From Xanthomonas euvesicatoria pv. euvesicatoria (GTDB lineage Bacteria > Pseudomonadota > Gammaproteobacteria > Xanthomonadales > Xanthomonadaceae): DNA of 64,000 bases. A program made the translations under genes and the position numbers. The DNA is taken from assembly GCF_020880415.1 (NCBI RefSeq), contig NZ_JAJIUJ010000023.1, positions 1-64,000 on the forward strand, in the 5' to 3' direction. Under the pieces are notes generated by a model, which had not been told where the DNA came from, made no database searches, and worked only from the letters and a program-made list of their open reading frames with translations. Shown one piece after another: positions 10,793 through 18,078 of this stretch (within the stretch, counting starts at the first letter, position 1; every line of letters begins with the position of its first letter).

Positions 10793-10996
10793 ATGCCCGC
10801 AAAACGTTCCAGCTTTCCAACGCCGACCAGCCCGGCAGAGTGGAAGCGGCTCCAAGCCGCTGCCGCCACCGAATTGGCGCGGCGCACCGCACAGGCGCAT
10901 CTGCAGATCCTGGGGCTGTTGCGGACGCATGGACATCTATTGAGCGATGCGCAGCGGCGTAGCCTGCACAAACGCCTGCTGCGCGGCGGGCGTTGA
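10793..10996 (+). CDS. Small basic hypothetical protein
   Basis: A 67-residue open frame starting at ATG 10793. The composition is protein-like, with a helical stretch (AEWKRLQAAAATELARRTAQ, then HLQILGLL) and a basic C-terminus. I recognise no family. A competing frame starts at 10762 but reads less plausibly. It is divergent from the AraC regulator, about 225 bases away. Moderate to low confidence that it is translated. Confidence 0.45.
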   Translation: MPAKRSSFPTPTSPAEWKRLQAAAATELARRTAQAHLQILGLLRTHGHLLSDAQRRSLHKRLLRGGR

Positions 10997-11316
10997 TCTG
11001 CGGGAGCGATTGCCTCGGCGGTTGCGCACGCTGCCGGCCTCAGCTTGTGGTCGTGCACGGTCATGCCGATAGCACGATGCAGCAGCTCGCCAGTCACCTC
11101 ATGCGACCGAAGGCTGCGCGTTCGGGCCGCCAGCCAGTCGCGCAGTCGGGGCGCGTGAGACGCAGCGACCATGCATCGATGCCGCCGTTTCCGATGGTGA
11201 CTGGCATGCCGCAAACGGCGCCCTACACCTGCTCGCAGTCGCGGCAGGCGCGTTTCGCTGCAGCGCCTTCCGCACGGCAACCGCCGGTGCCGGCCGGTCC
11301 CATGCGCGCGGCGGCG
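10997..11316. other. intergenic stretch, nothing recognised
   Basis: Between the small open frame and the LysR gene I see no convincing coding sequence, no strong hairpin and no repeat. All open frames here are arginine- and proline-rich reading-frame noise. Confidence 0.5.
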
Positions 11317-12231
11317 TTATGTCGCCAGGTCCCAAGGCGGCTGCTCGCCCAGCCGCTCCAGCAGGAAATCCACGAACGCACGCACGCGCGGCGGTTGCAG
11401 CTGGCGCGCCGGCGTCACTGCGCTGATGTGCGAGGTGGGCGGGGGGTAGTCGCGCATCACTTCGACCAGGCGGCCGCTGCGCAATTCGTCGGCGATGTGC
11501 CAGTACGAATGCACCGCGATGCCCTGGCCGGCGACCACGGCGTCGCGCACCAGCTCGCCGAAGTTGCTTTCGAAGCGGCTCTGCATGCGCACGCGCACCA
11601 GCCCACCGTCGGGCGTTTGCAATGTCCACACGTCCTGGCGGCCGTCACGGCCCATCAGCAACACGCCGGCGTGCTGTGCAAGTTCGTCCGGCGTGCGCGG
11701 TGTGCCGTGACGCTGCAGATAGGCGGGCGAGGCCGCCAGGGTACGGCGGTTGTCGGCAATGCGCCGGGCCACCAGCCCGGAGTCTTCCAGCGGTCCGATC
11801 CGGATCGCCAGATCGAAGCCCTGTTTGACCAGGTCCACCAGGTCGTCGCTCAGGTGCGCGCTGATGCGCAGGCGCGGATGGCGGGCCTGGAATTCCGGCA
11901 GCAGCGGCGACACGTATTGCCGCCCGAATGAGGCGGACATGGTCATGCGCAGCACGCCACCCACGTCGTGCGCGCTTTCGCGCAGATCCTCGGCCAGCGC
12001 GTCCAGATCTTCCACCAGCACGCGGCCACGTTCGGCCAGCCGCTGCCCTTCGGCAGTGGGATGCAGGCGGCGCGTGGTCCGGTGCAGCAGGCGCACGCCC
12101 AATTCGCGTTCCAGGCGCTTGAGACGCTGGCTGGCCACCGCCACCGACAGATCCAGGCTACGCGCGCCTGCGGTGATCGAGCCCAGGTCGAGCACGCGCA
12201 AGAACAGGGCAATATCGCCAAGACGGTCCAT
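11317..12231 (-). CDS. LysR-family regulator, divergent from MFS exporter
   Basis: A 304-residue LysR protein starting MDRLGDIALFLRVLDLGSIT at 12231. Its helix-turn-helix lies at about 18-40 (ITAGARSLDLSVAVASQRLK), followed by ELGVRLLHRTTRRLHPT. The effector domain is complete and ends in DFLLERLGEQ. An open frame extends upstream across the divergent MFS gene, but that part is antisense shadow. Only about 93 bases separate it from the MFS gene, and this arrangement suggests direct control of that exporter. Subfamily resembles the CrgA/YafC-type group. Confidence 0.9.
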   Translation of the reverse strand: MDRLGDIALFLRVLDLGSITAGARSLDLSVAVASQRLKRLERELGVRLLHRTTRRLHPTAEGQRLAERGRVLVEDLDALAEDLRESAHDVGGVLRMTMSASFGRQYVSPLLPEFQARHPRLRISAHLSDDLVDLVKQGFDLAIRIGPLEDSGLVARRIADNRRTLAASPAYLQRHGTPRTPDELAQHAGVLLMGRDGRQDVWTLQTPDGGLVRVRMQSRFESNFGELVRDAVVAGQGIAVHSYWHIADELRSGRLVEVMRDYPPPTSHISAVTPARQLQPPRVRAFVDFLLERLGEQPPWDLAT

Positions 12232-12324
12232 GCGATTGTCAATGATTGCTTGAAAGTGAATCAGGATAGCAGGGCTTTCTGTAAGTAAACGCAGGGCGCA
12301 GGCTGTGCGCAGTCCTCCCTGGCC

Positions 12325-13548
12325 ATGCCCATGTCCAATCTCACCTCTGCGCGTGCGTCGCGCTTTCCGCCGGCATTGCTGGCATTGACCATCGGTGCCT
12401 TCGGCATTGGCACGACCGAATTCGTGATCATGGGGCTGCTGCAGCAGGTGGCCGCCGATCTGGGCGTTTCGCTCAGCGCGGCAGGCCTGTTGATCAGCGG
12501 TTATGCGCTGGGCGTGTTCGTCGGTGCGCCGGTGCTGACCCTGGCCAGCGCACGCCTGCCGCGCAAGGCGGTGCTGATCGGGCTGATGCTGATCTTCACC
12601 GTCGGCAACGTGGCCTGCGCGCTGGCGCCGGACTACACCAGCCTGATGCTCGCGCGGGTGCTGACGTCGCTGGCCCACGGCACGTTTTTCGGCGTCGGCG
12701 CCGTGGTGGCGACGTCGCTGGTGCCGGCCGAACGCCGTGCATCGGCCATCTCGCTGATGTTCGCCGGGCTGACCGTGGCCACCTTGCTCGGGGTGCCGGC
12801 CGGTGCTTGGCTGGGCCTGCAACTGGGCTGGCGCGCGACCTTCTGGGCGGTGGCAGCGATCGGCGTGCTGGCCACTGCCGCGGTCGCGGTGTGGGTACCG
12901 GCCACGGCAGGTGCTGCCACGCCGGTGTCGTGGCGGCAGGAAGTGGCGGTGTTGCAGCGGGGGCAGGTGCTGCTGGCGCTGGCGATCACGGTGGTGGGCT
13001 ACGCCGGCGTGTTCGCGGTGTTCACCTACATCCAGCCGCTGCTGCTGCAGGTCACCGGCCTTGCGCAATCGGCAGTGTCGCCGGTGCTGCTGGTGTTCGG
13101 CGTGGGCATGATCGTCGGCAATCTGCTCGGTGGCCGGCTGGCAGATCGTCGCCCCACCGCGGCCCTGCTGGGTAGCCTGGCCGCCCTGGTGGTGGTGCTC
13201 GGCGCGCTGGGGTGTGTCCTGCACAGCAAGGCCGCCATGGTGGCCTTTGTCGGGCTATTGGGCGTGGCCGCCTTTGCCACCGTGGCGCCACTGCAGTTGC
13301 GCGTGCTGGAACACGCGCGTGGCGCCGGCCAGAACCTGGCCTCCAGCCTCAACATCGCCGCCTTCAACCTGGGCAATGCGCTGGGCGCATGGCTGGGTGG
13401 CGTGGTGATCGCCACGCAGGCGGGCCTGGCCGCAACGCCCTGGGTGGCCGCGCTGTTGAGTGCCATCGGGCTGGGCATGGCGCTATGGAGCGTGCAGTTG
13501 CAACGCCGCCGCGCGACTGCGCCACTGGCCTGTACGCAGATGGGGTGA
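12325..13548 (+). CDS. MFS transporter (DHA1-type exporter)
   Basis: A 407-residue major-facilitator protein of the arabinose/chloramphenicol exporter group. TM1 carries IGAFGIGTTEFVIMGLL, a signature of this subgroup, and twelve hydrophobic segments can be counted. The loop between TM2 and TM3 is shorter than canonical (SARLPRKAVL). It probably exports a small molecule or drug by proton antiport. Two ATGs six bases apart (12325, 12331) are both possible; neither has a strong ribosome site. It is divergent from the LysR gene. Confidence 0.92.
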   Translation: MPMSNLTSARASRFPPALLALTIGAFGIGTTEFVIMGLLQQVAADLGVSLSAAGLLISGYALGVFVGAPVLTLASARLPRKAVLIGLMLIFTVGNVACALAPDYTSLMLARVLTSLAHGTFFGVGAVVATSLVPAERRASAISLMFAGLTVATLLGVPAGAWLGLQLGWRATFWAVAAIGVLATAAVAVWVPATAGAATPVSWRQEVAVLQRGQVLLALAITVVGYAGVFAVFTYIQPLLLQVTGLAQSAVSPVLLVFGVGMIVGNLLGGRLADRRPTAALLGSLAALVVVLGALGCVLHSKAAMVAFVGLLGVAAFATVAPLQLRVLEHARGAGQNLASSLNIAAFNLGNALGAWLGGVVIATQAGLAATPWVAALLSAIGLGMALWSVQLQRRRATAPLACTQMG

Positions 13549-13704
13549 GGTGATCGCGCGCTGGTCATTCGCCGGGTTGGCGCAGTGCGCCTCAGGCGGC
13601 ATTCGAGGCGCATAAACACTGGTTTCGCGCCCAGCATTCCACAAGCGCGAGCGGCCAGCGGTCACCCAACGCATCTCTCATTCAACGTTACCAAGGAATT
13701 CTCA

Positions 13705-14736
13705 ATGGAAACCCGTCTACTGGGCCGTTCCGGTTTCAAGGTGCCCGTGCTTGGCCTGGGGGCCGGCACGTTCGGCGGCAAGGGGCCGCTGTTTTCTGCA
13801 TGGGGCGATACCGATGTGGCGCAGGCGCGGCGCATGATCGATGTGTGCCTGGATGCAGGGCTCAACCTGTTCGATACCGCCGATGTGTACTCCGATGGCG
13901 CATCCGAAGACATCCTTGGCCAGGCCCTGCAGGGCCGCCGCGATCAGGTGATTCTCTCGACCAAGACCGGCCTGCGCCTGGGCGATGGCCCCAACGATGC
14001 CGGCGCCTCGCGTTTCCGTTTGCTGCGTGCGGTGGAGGCCTCCTTGCGGCGTTTGCGCACCGACTACATCGATCTGCTGCAGCTGCACGCCTTCGATGCG
14101 ATGACGCCGATGGAAGAGACCCTGTCCACGCTGGATGGCTTGGTGCGCGCGGGAAAGGTGCGCTATCTGGGCGCGTCCAATTATTCCGGGTGGCAGCTGA
14201 TGAAGTCGCAGGCGGTCGCCGATGCGCACGGCTGGAGCCGCTTTGTCGCCAACCAGACGTATTACTCGCTGGCCGGGCGCGACTACGAATGGGAGCTGAT
14301 GCCGCTGGGTATCGACCAAGGTATCAGTGCGGTGGTGTGGAGCCCGCTCGGTTGGGGGCGGCTGACCGGCAAGCTGCGGCGTGGGCAGCCATTGCCACAA
14401 CACAGCCGTCTGCACGCCACCGCCGCGGCCGGCCCGGCGATCGACGATACGCGCTTGTTCGACATCGTCGATGCGCTCGACGTCATCGCCGCAGAGACCG
14501 GCCGCAGCGTGCCGCAGATCGCCATCAACTGGCTGCTGCAGCGGCCGACCGTGAGCACGGTGCTGATTGGCGCACGCAGCGAGGCGCAGCTGCGCGAAAA
14601 CCTCGGTGCGGTGGGGTGGTCGTTGACCGAGGACCAGCGTGCCCGCCTGGATCAGGCCAGCGCGGTGGAGCCGCCGTACCCGTACTACCCCTATTGGCGC
14701 GGGCAGTTCGCAGAGCGCAGCCCGCTGCCGCTGTAA
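13705..14736 (+). CDS. Aldo/keto reductase
   Basis: A 343-residue NADP-dependent oxidoreductase with the TIM-barrel of the AKR superfamily. The catalytic tetrad can be read: Asp57 and Tyr62 in NLFDTADVYSDG, Lys87 in STKTG and His128 in LLQLHAFD. The nucleotide-binding end (STVLIGARSEAQLRENLGAV) is intact. The ATG at 13705 is preceded by AAGGAA; the open frame starts earlier but without protein-like sequence. It most resembles the YajO/Tas-like group. The physiological substrate is unknown. It is unrelated in its C-terminus to the reductase remnant at 7.8 kb. Confidence 0.93.
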   Translation: METRLLGRSGFKVPVLGLGAGTFGGKGPLFSAWGDTDVAQARRMIDVCLDAGLNLFDTADVYSDGASEDILGQALQGRRDQVILSTKTGLRLGDGPNDAGASRFRLLRAVEASLRRLRTDYIDLLQLHAFDAMTPMEETLSTLDGLVRAGKVRYLGASNYSGWQLMKSQAVADAHGWSRFVANQTYYSLAGRDYEWELMPLGIDQGISAVVWSPLGWGRLTGKLRRGQPLPQHSRLHATAAAGPAIDDTRLFDIVDALDVIAAETGRSVPQIAINWLLQRPTVSTVLIGARSEAQLRENLGAVGWSLTEDQRARLDQASAVEPPYPYYPYWRGQFAERSPLPL

Positions 14737-14818
14737 GGCGGGCTGCGCCGACGCGCCACGCTGCAACACACTGCAGCAGCGTGGCACGCGTGACTGCCGC
14801 GGTTCCCGCGCAGTGGCG

Positions 14819-15415
14819 TCACAACGGCCGTGCCGCCGGAACGATCACTTCCGGCTTGATCGCGCCCACGCCGTTGCTGCCTTGCAGCTGGCGGCAATTG
14901 TCCAATGCGGTCATCGCCGAGGCATAGCCGATCATCGCGCTGCCGTCGGTGGCGGAAGCATAGATCAGCCTGCCGCCCGTACGCCTGGCCAGTGCGCGCG
15001 CGATGGCTGGCGTGGTCTCGAACAATTTGATCGAAGCGCCGAGCAATGCCGGCTGGCCGCTCCGCATTTCCAGCGCGGCAACGACGGTCGCCGGTGGTTC
15101 GCTGCGCGCGGTGCGCGCGACCGCGTCCGCCGCGCCGCTGGTGTCCAGGTAGATCGCGTAGCGATCGACGCGGGCAACCGGTGCGTTCGCGCTAGCCTGT
15201 GTGTTTGCTAGCGTTTGCGTGGCGGCCGTACCGCGCGTGGTGTCGGCCAGCTGTACCACTGCTGCTGGAATCAGCCGGAAACTGGCACGGTCCACCACCA
15301 CGGTTTGCCCGGTTGCGGCAGCCCGCAGGCGGGGGCGATCGAATACCTGTGCCGAGGCGGGTGCAGACATGCTGGCGGCAACGACGCACAGCAATGTGAT
15401 CAGAGAAGTTTTCAT
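14819..15415 (-). CDS. Small secreted protein downstream of the subtilisin-like protease
   Basis: A 198-residue protein with a clear Sec signal peptide (MKTSLITLLCVVAASM to ASA-Q, cleavage near residue 22). I do not recognise a family. The mature part is rich in Ala, Thr and Arg and contains a putative alpha/beta region (YAIYLDTSGAADAVARTA, then ALEMRSGQPALLG). Its ATG lies one base beyond the protease stop codon, so it is surely translated from the protease messenger. Secreted partners of proteases are often inhibitors, chaperones or maturation factors; that role here is inference. Confidence 0.8.
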   Translation of the reverse strand: MKTSLITLLCVVAASMSAPASAQVFDRPRLRAAATGQTVVVDRASFRLIPAAVVQLADTTRGTAATQTLANTQASANAPVARVDRYAIYLDTSGAADAVARTARSEPPATVVAALEMRSGQPALLGASIKLFETTPAIARALARRTGGRLIYASATDGSAMIGYASAMTALDNCRQLQGSNGVGAIKPEVIVPAARPL

Positions 15416-15416
15416 G

Positions 15417-17255
15417 TCAGTGGCCCACCACGCGCATTTCGAATTGCTGCAGTTGTTCCTTGCCGTTGTCGGCGAGCATGTCGTCCACCTCCAATGTCCA
15501 GCGGCCGGCGGCCGCCTCATCCAGGAAGGCATTGCTGGAGGTCAGGAAGACCACGAAGCCATCGCCCGGATCGAGCGTGGAAAACGGCGTCATCACGGTG
15601 CTGCGGGTGCCGCTGGGCGAGACCAGCACGGCGCGCAGTTGACGAGGATTCTTGTGCGTCCCCGCGAAGTACAGCTGTACGCCTTCCACCTTGAAGGACT
15701 GCTTGATGTCGATCGCCAATCGCGCTGGCGAACCGATGCCGCCGATGGTGCTGCTCTTACCGTCATAGACGGTCCACTCGGTGTCTTGCATTGCAGGCAG
15801 CGGAGTGAAATGCATCGCACGCTCCACCGCCGCGGCTGCATCCACCAAGCCGAAGCCATACCAGTTGCTGAAACGGTGGCCGGCCGCGTTGGTGATCCAG
15901 GCGGGCTCGATCACGGCGTCCTTGTAGAACGCCTTGGCCTGATGGGGATCGACCTGCACCGCCGTCGTCGCCAGGATGTATTTGACATCGCGCAGCGTCA
16001 GTTGCGGGTTGGCGCCCAGCATCAGCGCTGCGACGCCTGCAACCGTCGGTGTGGCGGCAGAGGTGCCGTTCATGCGTGCGCTGTAGTTGCACGAGGCATC
16101 GATCTTTGAGTGGCTGGTATCCAGCGCGTTCTGCGGCGCACGCGTGCGATCGCGGTTATTGCCTGCCGCGCATCCGCTCAGATCGGTCGTCACGATCGCC
16201 GGTGAGAAGAATGGCTGCGGTCCCTGCGCAGCGAGCAGTGTATAGAACGGACTGTAAGTCTCAGGATGCGGGTCGAAGCGACGCTGGAACCCAAATTCGC
16301 CGGAGAGACCGGACACCCACACTGCGGATCCGGGCGATGAATAACTCGCACGCACACCGTCGGCGTTGACCGCACCGACCACAATCATGGTGGTCAGGCT
16401 GTTGAGGTTGTCGATATTGGCGCTACTGCAGGCGACGCCAAGCTGCCGGGTCTGGTCGCTGCAGCGATCAATCAGCTTGCCCTGTGCATCCACATCAAGC
16501 AGCGTATTGAAATCATTGCCGGCTGCCTTGACGTAGATGCCGCCCTTGCCGCCACGCTGGGCACGCATCATTTTTTCCAGAGAGCGCTGCTCGTCGAGAT
16601 CGCTGAATGGATAGACCGCTGTCGAGATGCCGAAGCTGTTGTTGAACACGTCCATCGCACGGGCTTCCGGGCCATCACCCCAGGAGTAACGGATATCGAC
16701 GTACTGCTTGCTGCCATCGACTATGGAAAGTGCATTGAAGCCAGCCACACTCGCCTCCGGCGCAACACCACGTCCACCCAGACCGTTCCATCCGCGTGCC
16801 GCGATGATGCCGGCGACCGCGGTGCCGTGGTCATTGTCGATTTCATCCGCAGGCGGCGTCGGATCGTTGGAACCATTCAAGAAGTTATGCGAGCCGCCGG
16901 CAACGATGTTGTCGACGAGATCCTCATGCGCAATCTCAAGCCCGCCATCGATGACCGCCACCTTGACTCCGGCTCCGCGAATGCCCAGGGCATGCAGGAT
17001 GTCGACATCCATGTCCACGCCGGCGACCGGACGGCTGTCGCCGATCACGGCCTGCCCCTGATTGGAGATATGCCACTGGTACCGCAGCAATGGGTCGTTG
17101 CCAGTGGCTTTCGCTGTGGCGCGATTGCTGGCGCTGGTAGTGGCCGGGGTGGCGGCCGCCGTTGCCTGGGTGGCAGCAAGTACCGACAGCGGCGTACTGC
17201 CGCTCAGGAGGACAACGATCAACAGCGCGAGAGGTCGCCTGCGAAGAGAGTTCAT
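15417..17255 (-). CDS. Secreted subtilisin-like serine protease (S8) with P-domain
   Basis: A 612-residue exported protease. A signal peptide (1 to about 28) is followed by a short Ala/Thr-rich stretch and then the catalytic domain. The triad is Asp103 (VAVIDGGLEIAHEDL), His143 (DNDHGTAVAGIIAA) and Ser399 (NGTSAATPTVAG), with an oxyanion Asn in KAAGNDFN. After about residue 485 a P/proprotein-convertase domain runs to the end (residues 510-612). The propeptide is short. It probably acts outside the cell, degrading host or environmental protein. A small secreted partner gene follows directly. A TTTGA-N6-TCAAA palindrome sits just before the start codon. Confidence 0.95.
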   Translation of the reverse strand: MNSLRRRPLALLIVVLLSGSTPLSVLAATQATAAATPATTSASNRATAKATGNDPLLRYQWHISNQGQAVIGDSRPVAGVDMDVDILHALGIRGAGVKVAVIDGGLEIAHEDLVDNIVAGGSHNFLNGSNDPTPPADEIDNDHGTAVAGIIAARGWNGLGGRGVAPEASVAGFNALSIVDGSKQYVDIRYSWGDGPEARAMDVFNNSFGISTAVYPFSDLDEQRSLEKMMRAQRGGKGGIYVKAAGNDFNTLLDVDAQGKLIDRCSDQTRQLGVACSSANIDNLNSLTTMIVVGAVNADGVRASYSSPGSAVWVSGLSGEFGFQRRFDPHPETYSPFYTLLAAQGPQPFFSPAIVTTDLSGCAAGNNRDRTRAPQNALDTSHSKIDASCNYSARMNGTSAATPTVAGVAALMLGANPQLTLRDVKYILATTAVQVDPHQAKAFYKDAVIEPAWITNAAGHRFSNWYGFGLVDAAAAVERAMHFTPLPAMQDTEWTVYDGKSSTIGGIGSPARLAIDIKQSFKVEGVQLYFAGTHKNPRQLRAVLVSPSGTRSTVMTPFSTLDPGDGFVVFLTSSNAFLDEAAAGRWTLEVDDMLADNGKEQLQQFEMRVVGH

Positions 17256-17259
17256 TCCG

Positions 17260-17275
17260 TTTGATTCCAGTCAAA
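17260..17275 (-). promoter_or_regulatory. Candidate Clp/CRP-like palindrome at the protease start
   Basis: TTTGA-N6-TCAAA, 4 bases upstream of the protease start codon. The half-site length and spacing match the CRP/Clp consensus TGTGA-N6-TCACA with one symmetric change. Xanthomonas Clp is known to control extracellular enzymes. The position is too close to the start for classical activation, so it could instead repress or be chance. Confidence 0.25.
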
Positions 17276-18078
17276 TGGGGGGCGCCGTCGAGTGACACAC
17301 TCCTCCGTCAGGCCAACCGCGCGATCGGCCTTTGCAACTGCTCCACTCCACGAAGCTCGCGCCTGTGAAGCCGGTGTTGGTGGAGCCGGAAAGAGGAATG
17401 CGAGTGAAGGACCCAACAGGTGCCAGCCGGGTCCGGAAAGCCCGTCAGGCAGTGCGATCCGAAAGCCGAGCTGCACCGCAGGCAGTCAGATGCCGCGTGT
17501 CGATGCCCGGGGTGTGCGACATCGATGCAAAGGAGGCTGCAACAAGAGCCATGTGCGTTTATCCCAGTTGAGTTACCAAGCGCATGTCTGCCGATGGACG
17601 CTGCGGTCAGGTCCGGCGTCGGCTTCCCTGTGCGTGTCGACGCAGCCGATGTTGTCGATGCGTGTGCATCAAGAACGCCTGGATTACAAATGGGGGCAGC
17701 ATTGTCTGCAAGGCATGCCAGCGACGACATCTTCGTGACACATCGCGCAATTTACGGCTGGCGTGTCGGGTGATGCGTTGCATGCGAAGTTCTGCCGACG
17801 AAAATTGCAGAAAAATTTGGCAGTGGCAGTCACTTCGATCGAAATAAGTGATCACGATGCGTCGTCGTGCTTCGCATGCGGCGCTGTTCGGCTCCGTCCT
17901 GTCATCACCGTGTTACACGGTCTGCCGCGCATGGGAAAACGCATGCGGCCCGCAGCGTCTGGCAACGTCGGCCATGGCCCGGGCATGCCAGTGCCACCAG
18001 GCTGCGCATCGAGACATGCGGTAGCGAGGTGCCGCGCAGCAGTCTGCGCTGCTGCGCGGCTCAGCGTGTGGCGGCGAA
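17276..18078. other. 800-base intergenic region without a recognised gene
   Basis: No open frame here has convincing protein-like sequence; the longest on both strands are arginine/cysteine-rich noise. The AT-richer part at 17790-17870 includes an inverted repeat TCACTT-N10-AAGTGA (17830-17851), which could be a regulator site or a weak terminator for the receptor gene transcribed toward it. Such a long non-coding gap is unusual for this window and could hold a small RNA. Confidence 0.4.

Noticed and set aside
12232-13224. N-terminal extension of the LysR open frame to 13224
   Set aside because: It runs opposite the MFS gene and is Gln/His/Arg-rich; the LysR domain begins at 12231 with the standard start.
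15010-15420. Open frame extension of the small secreted protein gene to 15532
   Set aside because: The added residues are not a signal peptide and overlap the protease; the ATG at 15415 starts a clean signal sequence.
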